From: Marsupella aquatica
Lineage: Eukaryota; Marchantiophyta
Direction of reading: 5' to 3'
NCBI GenBank assembly: GCA_973895155.1
Contig: OZ316893.1
Location: 9,300,001 to 9,364,000 of the forward strand
Length of the DNA: 64,000 nucleotides
A program made the position numbers and the translations under genes. The notes under the pieces are model-generated. The model was not told the origin of the DNA and made no database searches. It saw nothing but the letters and a program-made list of their open reading frames with translations. The first letter of the stretch is position 1. Every line of letters begins with the position of its first letter. This document shows, in pieces, positions 13,601-25,850 of the stretch.

Positions 13601-15089
13601 CTTGATCTGTACGAGATCATTCACAGTTGCTAATCAGATCCGACAATGCCAATCATGCGAATCTACCAAATTACAAAACTTAGGGAACTCGCAGTTTGAT
13701 CAGGGCAGATTGTGTTAGTGTTCCGGCGGACATTGAAAACTACAATTCTGTACTTATATGGACCAAAGCCTCATCACCTCAACACTCCAGCTTCCATGTT
13801 GGACCAAATTGTAGATTTCTCAATTCCATGATTGTGTTCAGAAAGGTGAGTCCATCTGAACGCAATCGTGCCATCATGGAGTCTACAGCAAGAATCTCTG
13901 AATCTGGTCCATCAAATTCGGGGATGGACCACTGAGATGTGCCATCAATACACTCTTGCCATGTTCAAACGCTGTAGAGACAGGAAGAACTTCGTTGACA
14001 TAATACACACACACTTGAAGCTATTGTAGGTCCAAAGGGGTCCTGCGAGAGCCAATTTAATTTATTTAAATCGATTACAAAACGCGAGAAGAGACGCAAC
14101 GTCAGGCAAAACTAATTGCGTAATAACTAGACGCCAACGTGGAAAGATAACAAGGAAACCTTTTCATAAGATTCTCATTAAAGGTGTGACCATGTTTTGG
14201 GATATGGTGGCCCCTGTCTCTGCTGGTCGAAACGTTAGAGAATAAGATGACACAATAGTAAGCTATCATCAGCTCTTTCGGAGTACTTCACGAGTAGATT
14301 ATTATTATTCAGGAAGCAGGCCATGTGCTGACAACTGATTCCTTCCCGATTGCTTTCCATCCACCAATGGAAACGCTATCAAATGAGAGGGTGGCGATCT
14401 AGACCAGATATGATGAGATAAGCAACCACGTAACAACCAAGCAGAAAGGACGGATAAGGAGAATGGGTAGGTGAGTGTGGTTCTGTCCACAGACCGTACG
14501 AGGATGGGTCCGCAACAGAGCGAGCGAGGAGGGCTGTTTGAAAAATCAGGCCAATCCTTCCTGACATGACGGATCTGCGTGCTTCCAAATCCTTATTTCT
14601 ATTGAATCGTCGTGTGTTCCCGTGCATGCTTCGAAATCCTTTTTCTATCGAATCGTCGTTGTGTTCCCAAACTAAAATTAATGCCGACAGGAGCTGACCA
14701 AGTTTGGGATCATTCCGTTTGAATGCATTGTAATGGGTGTGGGATCTAACTTATATGTGAGAATGTTTCATATATATATATATATTCATATCAAGTGTAT
14801 ATTCATATCAAGTGGAACATGCAGTCACCACTCAACGGGGAACAGGGAAACGATCTGCTGCTGCTGTAGGATCTGATTATCAATCTCGACCCGCTTTATC
14901 CCTACTAAACTGTGGGCAGATGGGCTCTCAAAGCCATCACGTGTCAACATCCCACTAGAGCGTCTCAACCTTAGGTCATTAGTGAAAATTAGGGATTTTT
15001 GTATATCTCTGGTTATGGTATCCAGTTATAGAGTTTTAAAACTGGGGGGAGGTAACGTTGACCCGCCTGAGTTTTGAAATTGGGGGGTG
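7658..15089. other. Region with scattered minus-strand open segments, no recognised gene
   Basis: No protein family is recognised. Several minus-strand segments are open, protein-like and next to plausible splice signals: 8550-8690, 8935-9190, about 9383-9574, 10400-10490, 10690-10795, 11240-11365, 12108-12225 (followed by a perfect GTAAGT), 12405-12560, 12855-12945, 13405-13475 (followed by GTGAGG) and 13770-13960. They could be exons of one or two genes. However, open stretches of 30-60 codons are common by chance, phases between neighbours do not always agree, and some plus-strand stretches look equally good (for example 9832-9951). Smaller repeats include (AGCC)n at 7918-7937 and an (AT)n run near 14770. 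Confidence 0.25.
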
Positions 15090-15090
15090 G

Positions 15091-15385
15091 TCACATTGAC
15101 CCGCCCCATAAGGCAGGAGTTACAGTCTCACTTGTCTCATAGCATATATTTTTTTTCCTCAATTCTTGATCAGCTGTCGTCTCAAATGCAACAGCAATCA
15201 TTACATCAGGAGCAAATCCCATGTGCCTTCAGTCGTAGCTTTCCAGAGTTCCAGAGTCCTGGATTTCCGGAATTTGGTCTAAAGTTGCGAAAAAGTTACT
15301 GGTTAAGTGTTGAGCCCGCAGGCTTTCCTTACAGTAGCAGAAGATCAGTTCCCATAACTTTTACAGAAGTTCCCATAATACTTGA
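15091..15385 (+). repeat. Dispersed repeat, copy 1
   Basis: This stretch matches the reverse complement of 53645-53925. Shared blocks include CCATAAGGCAGGAGTT, GGTTAAGTGTTGAGCCCGC and CCCATAACTTTTACAG, in the same order and with similar spacing. The central part has diverged by indels. It is probably a fragment of a non-autonomous or long-dead transposon; no terminal structure was resolved. It lies about 300 bp upstream of the copia insertion. Confidence 0.7.
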
Positions 15386-15696
15386 GTTATGGGAGGGTCT
15401 TATCTTATTAACGCCAAGCTTTGAGATGCCCTACTATATCCATCTTAATGATCTTCCTGGAAGGCTCTTGGGCATGATCTTGCTCGAAAAGGTGCCCCAC
15501 ATGTTGTGACTCTTTAAACTAAGAAAGTTTGGACAGATCGTTGGCATGAACCCTGGCATTTGACAATGCTCAGGGCTGTCTTGCATGTGAGTATCATGAA
15601 ATAATAGGCCCTACGTGTGAGGTGGAACCATGGGACTGACCAAGACTTTCTTGCCTCACCCTCCTCTGAGCCAGTCCTCATGGCTAAAAATGTGCA

Positions 15697-15701
15697 CTTT
15701 C
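15697..15701. repeat. Target-site duplication of the copia element, left copy
   Basis: CTTTC directly precedes the TGTT of the 5' LTR and recurs directly after the 3' LTR at 22415-22419. Five bases is the usual target duplication for Ty1/copia integrases. Confidence 0.9.
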
Positions 15702-16033
15702 TGTTAAGGATTGCTCTTAGTCTTGTGACTCATAGGTTACGGCACTTAGGCTAACCACAGTTAGGATCTTAGCTGAGGTTAGGTTAGTCGTGTGTGACCT
15801 TGTATATACCAGGGCTAGTGTAAGCCGTTGGTGTGTGGTGCTTACTCATTGTAATAGAGCAACTTGAGGAAGAGGGAGAGGATGTGTGTTCGTCTACTCT
15901 TGAAGTAAAGCTTGAGTGTTCGTGTGGACGTAGCCTTGGAGAAGAGGTGAACCACGTAGAGATTGTGTCGACTACGTGTGCATGGAATGAGTCATGGTTG
16001 TATGGTCGTTGCGAATGACGTCTTAGTTCAACA
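15702..16033 (+). repeat. 5' LTR of the copia element
   Basis: 332 bp, beginning TGTTAAGGATTGC and ending AGTTCAACA, with the canonical TG..CA ends. It should hold the promoter; TATATA occurs in the segment CCTTGTATATACC around 15800-15811. It differs from the 3' LTR at three bases. Confidence 0.95.
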
Positions 16034-16035
16034 AT

Positions 16036-16047
16036 TGGTATCAGAGC
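16036..16047 (+). promoter_or_regulatory. Primer-binding site (initiator tRNA-Met)
   Basis: TGGTATCAGAGC, two bases after the 5' LTR, is the standard plant copia site complementary to the 3' end of initiator tRNA-Met. It primes minus-strand DNA synthesis. Confidence 0.95.
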
Positions 16048-17774
16048 AAGCCTGGGAGGTGACATTGAGGTGATCAAAATTTTCGTGACGTGTTGGTGAC
16101 GATTTTTCCAGCGGTTAGAGTCGGTGGATTTCATGGAGTTCTGTCGCATGGAACTTGGAGGTGTTGGGCTCAACGGATAGATCGGGGCAAGGGCTTTCTG
16201 ACAGTGCAAAGAAATCTCTGAACATAGTTCGTGGTGCGGAGGAATTCATGTTTCCGTCGTTCTGGATTTTTTGTGATTCGTGTTCGACGGTTTTCTTCGA
16301 CGGTTCTTTTGGGGGGGAACTAAGATCATTTTCTCGACAGTGTGAGCTTTGTGGTGCGCGAGGCGTCACAACCTTTAGCTCAAATCGTAGATCGGGCAAA
16401 GTTGATCATTTCGGTAGCTGGTTTGCTATCGAGGGTGTAGTGAGTGCGATGTACCAAGCAAAAGAGCCGTTCTGAGTTTCTGACTGGCTATGGAGTCTTC
16501 TCTTGACTGAAGCAGGGTTTCTTGTCATTGCGTTCGACTCGGAGGAAGAAACGGGAAGTGCAACGGCTCAACGGAGAGATCGCGGTGCAGTGGTCATTTT
16601 GAGTCCAAGATTGACACTTCACGAGGAGTAAAGAAGTCATGACGGGAATTTTTTACTCTGCTAGAGTTGTAAACGGTGCCGGTGCAATTCGGTAACATTT
16701 CCCGTCGACAACTAGTCTTTATCTGGTGTAAAGTGATAACGGCAGTGTGAGTAACCCAACAAATTTATTTTTTCTGCAAATTTTGCCTTAGAATAGGGCC
16801 TTTTTTCGTGGTGTGTAAACACACCCTCCCGACCCTTGCACCCCCGTCAATACCCCGTCGGCAACCCCTCCTTCTCCTTGCTAATACTCCCATCGCGGTC
16901 GTCTCGGACGTCGCGGCCGGCGCGGACGTCCCGACACGGACGTCCCGACACGGACGTCCCGACCGTCGCAGCCGGCGTCCCGCACGGACGTCCCGACCGT
17001 CGCAGCCGGCGCGGACCGTCGCGGACGTCCCAGAAGTTCCGGCCGTCGCAGCTCCATCCCTGCCCATTCCGACTCGGTTTTTTACTCCCCGGCCCCCTCT
17101 GCACTGCCTAGCCCGTCACGCGTATAGGCGACGCGGATGCGCCTTTTTTAAGACAATATTTTTGTGTTAAGGGGCTTAAACCCCCTTAGGCCCGGTTTTT
17201 TAATCCTTTCCAGGCTCCTCATTGGTTAAGCGGCATCCCGGGCCCGGTGACCCACCAAATTAACCGCTTGGACAGGGGGAACGGCCCCCTGTGAGACCTG
17301 TTGCACAGTCCAAGGAATATTCCAAAAAAACAGAGAGCTGTTTTTTGGCCTTTAGTCAAAGATTCCAAGGTCCGAACGGTAACTTTTTCGGATCTTTTTT
17401 GGCGAGAACGTAGCCACTGAAGCTAGCAACGCGGTGCACCACTCAATTTCCATTTCCGACGACGGGTGGTACTTGGAATTTTTCTTATTCCCCGAGGTGG
17501 TCAAAACGGGGGAGAATTTTTGAGTTTTACCCACCCCGACCGAAACGTGAAAAAGTTTTTCGTTGGAACTCAATTTTGATTTTGGATTTCAGCGTTGGCT
17601 TGCTAGGTTGGTGGGCTAAGTGGCGGTGACAAGTTTCAAGTTTTTTGGAAAGTTGCAAAAAATGATATTTTTTCGTGATTTGGATTTGAGTCAACGAGAA
17701 GGAAGGAAGGAAAAAGCGATAAAAGCATATAGGGAGCAGCACAGCAATAGCACGTGGAGAACGTTGGAAGGACA
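16048..17774 (+). other. Long untranslated leader of the copia element
   Basis: About 1.7 kb separates the PBS from the gag ATG, longer than the few hundred bases common in small Tork-type elements. Open frames on both strands here are short and motif-free. Its base composition is mixed: AT-balanced ends flank a strongly GC-rich block at about 16810-17130. The leader may carry packaging or translation signals; none is identified by motif. Confidence 0.7.
16899..17032 (+). repeat. GC-rich tandem repeats in the copia leader
   Basis: A 14-bp unit (CGGACGTCCCGACA) repeats around 16922-16955. A 34-bp unit containing ACGGACGTCCCGACCG plus TCGCAGCCGGCG occurs at 16950 and 16984. The palindrome GACGTC recurs many times. 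The block is far richer in GC than the element's coding region. The overlapping Arg/Asp-rich frames on both strands follow from the repeat and are not taken as genes. Confidence 0.8.
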
Positions 17775-20700
17775 ATGATGGCATCCAAGTTTGGCGGTGT
17801 CAAGTTTGAGGTGGAAAAATATGATGGGCGCACAGATTATTTGCTATGGGAGAAGCAGGTTAAGGGAATTCTTCGTGCTATGGGCCTAGATCATCTGCTA
17901 TTGACTCCGTTGGGGAAATGGAGGCAAGAGCAAGTGATTGCTGTGAATGCGGTTATGTTGTATCTGAAGCCGCATATCATTAAGAAGCTGGAAGACTACG
18001 AGGATTGCGTATCCTTATTCAAGGCCCTCAGAGAGAAGTACTACCGAGAGGATGCCTCAGATCGGTTGTACAAGAAGTCTCTCTTGATGAGCTTGAGGCT
18101 AAAAGAAGGAGGCAAGCTTCGAGATCACTTGGATGAATTCGACAGCCTAGCTGTAGATTTGTCAAATCTTGGCAAGGGAGTGGAAGATGAAGATAAGGCA
18201 TTGCTTCTTCTCAGTTCCTTACCCCCATCGTATCAAGGTTTGAAGCAGGTTCTCTTGTATAGAGATCTCAAAATCATTTCATATGATGAGGTGGTAAGCT
18301 CTTTGCTGTCAGATGATGCACAGAAGAAACTGGGTCATGCCCAGACACCATCTTCATCTGGCAGTGCATTGAATGTGAACCGCGGGAGGACTCAACAGCG
18401 GATGACTGGTGAAAACAGGTCCTTTTCACAAACGTATCCCTCACGGAATAGAGGTAAGGAGAAGGCTCGGTCTAAGTCTAGATCCAGGTCTAGAGAGAAA
18501 TCTCTAGAAAGGAAACCAATTATATGTTGGAAATGTAACAAGCCTGGCCACATGAAACGAGACTGTCGAGTCAAGCAGACTCATCAACCATCAGCGAACG
18601 CAGCCACTGATGTTGATATGATTGACTTGCTTGATGATAAAATCTTGTGAAGTCCAGATGTTGCCCTTTGCATTTCATCCAGTAACAACGGTGATGAATG
18701 GATTTTAGATTATGCCTGTACCTATCATATTTGTTGTATGAAAGAGTTTTTTACTTCTTACTCAATATCAACCGGTTCCGTGTTGATGGGGAATGATCAT
18801 CCTTGTCAAATTGTTGGAATTGGATCCGTGAAAATTCGGATGTTTGATAGAGCTGTGCGAACAGTGAGTAATGTCAGACACATACCTGACATGAAAAAGA
18901 ACTTGATTTCTCTTGGAATGCTGGAAGCAAATGGATGTCGGTGGAGTTCTGCTGATGGTATTCTTCAAGTGTCAACCGGAGGCAAGGTTGTCATGAAGGG
19001 TAAGCGGCACAGGAATCTATATTTGTTGGAGGGCAACGTGATTTGTGAAGAAGCCAATGTAACTAGATCTCAAGGCGAGATGACTCAGTTATGGCACTGC
19101 AGATTGGGACACATGAGTGAAAAGAGCTTGGCGGTACTTCACAGGAACGGACTTCTTTCTAATTTGGAATCTACTAAGCTAGATTTTTGTGAACACTATG
19201 TGCTTGGGAAGCAGCACAGGAGATCCTTTGGTGTTGGAACTCACAATACCAAAGCTATACTTGAGTATGTACATAGTGATGTGTGGGGTCCAGCCCCAAC
19301 TCCCTCACTTTCTGGAAAATTGTACTATGTCACGTTCATTGATGATTACTCACGGTATGTGTGGATCACATTTCTACACGCCAAGTCTGAAGTTTTTGGC
19401 ACTTTTAAGAAGTGGAAAGCCCAAATTAAGAATCAGACTGGATCCAAGGTGAGATATCTGCGATCAGATAACGGCGGGGAGTACAGTTCAAGTGAATTTG
19501 AACTATATTGTGCAGAGCAAGAGATTACTCGTCATCTCACGACAGTTTATACTCCTCAATAGAATGGTGTTTGTGAGCAGCTAAACCGAACACTATTGGA
19601 GTGATCAAGGAGTATGTTGAGCCAATCAGGTTTACCGCATGAATTTTGGGCTGAAGCTATAAATACGGCAGCTTGTTTGGTAAATCTTTCTCCTTCAAGT
19701 GCAATCAATTTCAAAACGCCGTTTGAAATGAGGTATGGACGGCACGCAGACTATCAGGTTTTGAGAGTCTTTGGAAGTGATGCATATGCTCTCACACCTA
19801 AGCAGAATCGATCTAAACTAGATTCTACTTCCAAGAAGTGTCTTTTTCTTGGTTATCAACCAGGTGTGAAAGGTTACAGGCTATGGGATCCAGAAGCTTG
19901 TACGTTGTTTGTCAGTAGAGATGTATCCTTTAATGAATCCAGATCATCAAAGGAGGGGGAGAATGCTCAGGCTTCCCGTACTGACAAAGGTAAATCTCCT
20001 ATCCTGGACCATGTTGTGGGGGAGATTGGTCATGAGAGTTTTCATGACATAAATGAAGGAGGTGCTCCGAGAATGGAGCTGGTTCCGGTGTTGGAACAAG
20101 AGGAGCAAGTTGTTGTTGGAATACCTCAAATTCAACCAACTGAACAAGATCAAACAGAATCATCAGCTAGAAAATCAAGACGTACTACTCGAGCTCCTAC
20201 AAGGTATGGACAATGGACATATTCATCAAGGTTAGATGATGTTGACATTGCACCTGAAGATGATGATAGAGCACTGATCTTGGAAGAAGGAGAACCTTCT
20301 TCTTATCATGAGGCGTGCATTTCAGACGAGAAAGATGAATGGAATGCAGCGATGCAGAGGGAGTTGCAATCTTTAAGTGACAACAAAACATGGGAGCTGG
20401 TGCAACTGCCAAGTGATCAACAAGTGGTGGATAGCAAGTGGATTTACAAGCTGAAGGACAACTCTTCAGATGGAGGAGACAAGATATACAAGGCAAGGCT
20501 TGTTGCCAAGGGATTCACTCAAGAGAAGGGAGTGGATTACAATGAGGTCTTCTCTCCAGTTGCCAAGTATTCCACGATACGAATTTTGTGTCAACTTGTT
20601 GTGTTTTTTGATCTGGTGTTAGATCAAATGGATGTTGTTATTGCTTTTCTCTATGGCACCTTGGAAGAACAAATTTTCATGAGGCAACCACTGGGCTTTG

Positions 20701-21878
20701 TGAAGAAGGGCTAAGAGAGTTTAGTTTGCAGGTTGCTTAAGTCCTTGTATGGATTGAAGCAAGCTCCTCGACAGTGGAACAAGCGGTTTGATGATTTCAT
20801 GCTTGCACAAGGATTCACTAGGATGGTGTATGACCCTTGTGTGTATACGAAATCAGTCAAGAATGGTGTGTTTGGTTTGCTCATTCTAGTGCTCTATGTG
20901 GATGACATGTTGATTGCGGCTAAGGATCAAACTGAGGTTGACAAACTCAAAGCAAAATTGAGTTATGAATTCCGAATGAAGGATCTTGGGAAAGCCAAGA
21001 GGATCTTAGGTATAGAGATTACGAGGAACTTTGAAACTGGACAATTGTGACTGAATCAAGGCAAGTATGCTGAAAAAGTACTTGCAAGATTCAACATGGA
21101 AAATTGTAAGCCAGTAAGTATTCCTTTGGCTCCACATTTCAAGTTATCATCGGCTTTCTGGCCCACGGATCCAGTGGAGAGAGGCTTGATGACTAAGGTT
21201 CCATATGAGAAGGCAGTGGGCAGTCTAATGTATTTGATGACATGTACCAGGTCTGATCTAGCCCTAGCAATGGGCAAAGTGAGTAGATTCATGTCAAATC
21301 TAGGGAAAGTACATTGGGAGGCTGTGAAATGGATTCTCAGGTATCTTAAGGGCACAATAGACTATGGTCTGTTGTTTGATAGTAGATCAAACAAAACCAA
21401 ATCTTTGGTTGGCTATGTAGATTCTGACTACGGAGGCTGTCTGGAAACAAGGAGGTCAACGACTTGGTATGTGTTTACTCTTGGAAGAGGATGCATAAGT
21501 TGGAGATCTACCTTGCAAAAGTGTGTATCTCAGTCTACTACAAAAACAGAATATGTTGCAGCAGCAGAAGCAGCAAAGGAAGCAATTTGGTTGGATAAGC
21601 TGGTCACTGAGATGGGATTGGAGCATGGAAAAATGACTCTTCATTGTGACAGTCAAAGTGCGCTTCACCTAGCTATTAACCAAGTTATGGATAGCAGGGT
21701 GAAACACATTGACATCAGGTACCATTTTATTAGGCAAGCAGTGTCTGATAAAATGTTTCAGCTAGTCAAGATTGATGGAAAGCTCAACCCGGCTGATGTT
21801 TTTACCAAAGTGATTCATTTGGAGAGTTACTCAAGACACCGTGCTACTTTGCAAGTTTTGCATTTGCAGCACAAGTAG
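17775..21878 (+). pseudogene. Copia gag-pol polyprotein with five in-frame stop codons
   Basis: One reading frame runs from the ATG at 17775 to the terminal TAG at 21876-21878 (about 1367 codons) with no frameshift, but is cut by TGA 18648, TAG 19560, TGA 19602, TAA 20712 and TGA 21048. Domains in order: UBN2-type Gag; CCHC knuckle CWKCNKPGHMKRDC (18524-18565); protease near 18700, where the catalytic Asp is followed by Tyr (WILDYA) instead of the usual Ser/Thr; pre-integrase zinc module (LWHCRLGHM), where the last Cys is Tyr (CEHY); integrase core (HSDVWGP, RSDNGGEY, then Glu in NGVCEQ); reverse transcriptase (QMDVVIAF, YVDDM); RNase H (GYVDSDYGG), where the usual STTEAEY motif reads STTKTEY. 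The upstream in-frame GTG at 17754 is not used as the start. Stops and motif damage show this copy is non-autonomous. Confidence 0.95.
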
Positions 21879-22072
21879 AATAACTTAACAATATGTAATT
21901 TCTGTATATGGGTTACTCAATCATGTTATGGCTACGGCTTAATTCTAGTTAACCCTTAGTTAACCTTAAATGGTTTTTAGGGGGACACCTATGGTTTTAG
22001 GTGATTGTCTAGAATTTTCCGATGAGTATCTCATATGGATAGCAGAAATTGCAGTCCCCAAGACTAGAGTCA

Positions 22073-22080
22073 AGGGGGAG
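22073..22080 (+). promoter_or_regulatory. Polypurine tract of the copia element
   Basis: AGGGGGAG, two bases before the 3' LTR. It is the expected RNase-H-resistant primer for plus-strand DNA synthesis. Confidence 0.85.
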
Positions 22081-22082
22081 TT

Positions 22083-22414
22083 TGTTAAGGATTGCTCTTA
22101 GTCTTGTGACTCATAGGTTACGGCACTTAGGCTAACCACAGTTAGGATCTTAACTGAGGTTAGGTTAGTCGTGTGTGACCTTGTATATACCAGGGCTAGT
22201 GTAAGCCGCTGCTGTGTGGTGCTTACTCATTGTAATAGAGCAACTTGAGGAAGAGGGAGAGGATGTGTGTTCGTCTACTCTTGAAGTAAAGCTTGAGTGT
22301 TCGTGTGGACGTAGCCTTGGAGAAGAGGTGAACCACGTAGAGATTGTGTCGACTACGTGTGCATGGAATGAGTCATGGTTGTATGGTCGTTGCGAATGAC
22401 GTCTTAGTTCAACA
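22083..22414 (+). repeat. 3' LTR of the copia element
   Basis: 332 bp, same length as the 5' LTR and identical except at three positions. It ends CAACA and is followed by the CTTTC target duplication at 22415-22419. Confidence 0.95.
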
Positions 22415-25400
22415 CTTTCAAGGGCAAGGGCCGCAAAGTTTGCAGCTCTTTCCATCCCCACCTTGCAATCTCATATTAAACAAAATGAAATACTTGCCTT
22501 AGCCAATTGTGTGCAGATTTTGCATGTCAATTTTGACGACAATTCAAGAGTCCTAAGGGCCACATTTTTTAATGATGGCACATGCAAGGCAGCCCTCAGT
22601 CTTTGATGTGGAGCCAATGGGATCACCAAGTTTCCAAGCATACGACTTTGGTGATCGAGCCAATGAGATCCCCAAGTTTCCTAACACAGGAGAAGCATTC
22701 AGACATCACGAGCACTTTGTGAAGTGTTGTCCATAGCTCTTGTCCGTAGCTCTTGGCGCCAAAACAAGAGGGACAGCAGATCAGTGGGCATGGGGACTCC
22801 TGAATCCATAAGAGCTATTTCATCCCTTCTGATCCAAAAGAAATATGCCTTCTATAGTTGGCATTTACTATCATCATGGGTTTGTCACACTTGCTCTTCA
22901 GTTGGAGGGGCATTCAACCCTAGGCTCATTTGCTGATCTCAAAATTTTATCTGGAAACATCAAACTAAAGTACATATAATTTACAGATGTCTGTATAGGC
23001 TCAAACATGATTTAAGTCCAAAATATCAGACTTGGTTCTTTTCTGAATAGTTCATCTTTTAACCTTCCTTCAAACTGAGCACGCTAGCATTTCTCTCAGA
23101 TTCTTTCCTGCTCTCTCCCCTTTATTTGCACCCTAACACTAGTGACGCAAAGAACTCCAGACCAATGAAAAGGAATGATTTCACAGAATTTCAGGAACCC
23201 TTAACCCCTTTGCTGCATCCCTGGCTGCATGGCCAAGTCAAACTGCAATGACTCGAACAATTCCCTTGTGGGTAATACCAATGGTGGGTGCTGACCTACA
23301 TGCTACATGTACAGTTGTGCTTGCGGACACCAGGCCACTCAATTTGCTTGATTGAATTCTATTGTCTCTCAAACTCCACATCTATCTCATATGCAGCTGG
23401 TGCTACCTTGTTCAGGAGCCTACTCAGGTCATTTGTATTATTGCAAAAATCACTCTATTAATTAAAAGTGTATTTTATTTTGTTCATTTTTAGGCCTCTA
23501 AATGTTCACTTTTTGGTCTCCAAATGTACACTTTTTAACCCCAAAAGGTACAATATAGTATACTACTCTACACCTAAATGATCAATTGTAAACTTGAGGG
23601 TGCAAAAATGATCTTTACTAGAAGGAGTCTCATCCTAGTTCATTTACAAAGGATGAACATGGTGGTACATTTGATGGCAAGCATCTTTATTTCTGGTCCA
23701 ATTGTACACTTTTTGAAAGCCAAATGTACACTTTTTGTTACCCAAATGTTCATAAATTGAATAATAATTCCCTTTTAATGAATAGATTGATAAAAACAAT
23801 TTCTGTATATTTGTTTCAATTTATTTATCTAAAATGCTAATATCTTCCCAAGGAATGTGAGAAACAAACATTTTCAAGATAAAGCCAAATCCTCCCGGCT
23901 TAACTATTGTACAACTCAAAGTTCTGTTTCCTAAATCTATGATTTTGAGTGACTTATGTGTCGCTGACCTAAGTCATTATGAGAAAAATATAGAAGGCTT
24001 ACCATTTTTTGAAAGGGACTCATAATAGTTTAGAAGCAATCGTGTATTAGAAAAATGGCATGTGGGGATGGACGTTGGGCCAACATTTTGTAAAGCAACA
24101 GCATTGAGGCACGAGTATCAAGTCACCGAAAATTTATTTGTTCTTGCTTTAAAGGGGTCAACTAAAAAAATTCTTCCGAACTCCAAAAGATGATGATTAA
24201 TTATTTTTCTCAAAATGATAATCCTTTTGAGCAGAAAATACTACAAGGCCAAGTATTGTACTCTCATTTTTTGGTGATCTGACACTTTTAGGTATCTTAA
24301 AGAATTTTTTTCTCATTTATCTAGATACAATAGTACTGGAAGCTCTTTATTGCCGTTTGGGGAAGATCGCAACCCAATCGTGCTCTCCTTGCATGGAAAA
24401 GGCTAATACAGTTACATGAAAGTATCTCGAATAGGAACAAAACTTGCTGTCTTTGAATTTGCCCCAATGCGTCAATATCCAAGCAAAGTTTTTTTAAATG
24501 GCATTTGCCAAATGCCTCCCAAAAAGAGGGTGACTTGCTTTGTTCACTGTATCACCAGGCACTACTGTACCTCTACTCATCATGGTCTAATTTAGCTCAC
24601 TATCCAATACTTCATGTACTGTTTTGCACATGATCAAGATTCCTCCCATCTCATATTTCATTTTTTTTCACGTACTCTATAAAATCCTCGAGTATTTCAA
24701 GCAAGTGATTGAAAGTTTGACTGATTTGATCAATTTAGATGCCAGTTTTGTCCCCAAAGTCGGCGTCCCTACAGCTTGTCTGCTAAAAGTAGGTTTCCCT
24801 CAAGCCTATCCGCTCAGCTATGGCTTTTTGTAAAGGAAAGTACTGTACGTGGCAGCTGACACCACAAGTTTCTTGGGACATACGACCTTGATATCATTAG
24901 ACAATTTGTGACCTTATGAGGACCACCTTGAGTGAGCCCAGGTCCTCGTTTTAGCTTTTCAAACACCTATCCACTGAAATTAGGGGTCAGCCCAAAGGTG
25001 ATTTCCTTGTGATGCGGACATCATTAGGATGTCTCAAATCAGCTATGCCAGATTTTCCAGTGACAGGAATGCTACTTGTCAGGCATGGGTCAAAATCTGT
25101 GAATCAAAATATGACATATACTATGTAAATATGACATATACTATGTATGACACCCTTGCATACAGTGATAATATTAGTTTTTCCCTTTCAATCAATTAAT
25201 GCAGCCACATTTTGATATGTGATTACCAGCAAGGAAAATCTGTGGTTCCCAAAAAAGCCCTCGTCAGTGCATTGGCTTATGACCAAAGTCTACGTGAATA
25301 CCTCTACACACTTCAGGAAAATGACCAATTTTGAAATTTGATATATAAGTGGGTGTTGCACCCTTTATTGGTCTACCTGAATACCTCTACACTCTTCAGG

Positions 25401-25850
25401 AAAATGACCAATTTTGAAATTTGATATATAAATGGGTGTTGCTCCCTTTACTGAACACTACCTGGTACTAGCCCTGATTACCCTTTTTTGAACATGAATA
25501 GTTTGGAACTTGAATAAGTAGGAGTATAATAAAAATGTCACCAAAATACATTCCTTCTTTACATTCTTTGAACTAGTGAATGATGTGATTAAGAAAATCA
25601 TCATGTATGTCATCTTTTAATACATAAGAGACTCTTTTCTATGCACATTTCAATTTCTATACACATATGTTATGGTGGGGCCATAGAACTCATTTTTTAA
25701 CGTAAATAGAATTCATAACAAAAAGCATGCATGATTGTCATTTGATATACATTATAATCATGAGTTTTCTCATCCACATGATGAACCATGGAATTATGGT
25801 CTGGAGTCTTCACTCTAGAAGCCTAGGCCCCAACTCTAACTTATAGTTGG
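22415..25850. other. AT-rich intergenic DNA, no recognised gene
   Basis: No gene is recognised. Small repeats include a 20-bp tandem pair (ATATGACATATACTATGTAA) near 25108-25147 and an 83-bp tandem duplication at 25296-25455. Just after the copia element, 22413-22600 is open for about 60 codons on the plus strand without a known motif; its first codons come from the LTR end and target duplication, so it is not a gene model. Confidence 0.5.
25296..25455 (+). repeat. 83-bp tandem duplication
   Basis: Copies start at 25296 and 25379. Both begin GAATACCTCTACAC and share CTTCAGGAAAATGACCAATT and GATATATAA(G/A)TGGGTGTTGC. Only a few substitutions separate them, so the duplication is fairly recent. 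Confidence 0.85.

Larger units (their letters stand above)
15702..22414 (+). mobile_element. Complete Ty1/copia LTR retrotransposon, Tork/Tnt1-like
   Basis: The element is 6713 bp with both LTRs (15702-16033 and 22083-22414, 332 bp each), a 5-bp duplication CTTTC on both sides, a PBS at 16036, a purine tract at 22073-22080 and one gag-pol frame. The domain order protease, integrase, reverse transcriptase, RNase H defines Ty1/copia. The Gag opening (KFGGVKFEVEKYDG) and CCHC knuckle resemble Tnt1/Tork elements. The LTRs differ at only three positions (15772/22153, 15828/22209, 15831/22212), so insertion was recent. Even so, gag-pol has five in-frame stops and damaged motifs, so this copy cannot make a full polyprotein. 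The leader between PBS and gag is unusually long, about 1.74 kb, and contains a GC-rich tandem array. Confidence 0.95.

Noticed and set aside
15784-16209. Minus-strand frame over the 5' LTR, repeated over the 3' LTR
   Set aside because: It appears twice because the LTR is duplicated; no protein family fits and it opposes element transcription.
16765-17170. Arg/Asp-rich frames on both strands in the copia leader
   Set aside because: They arise from the GC-rich tandem repeat and carry no domain.
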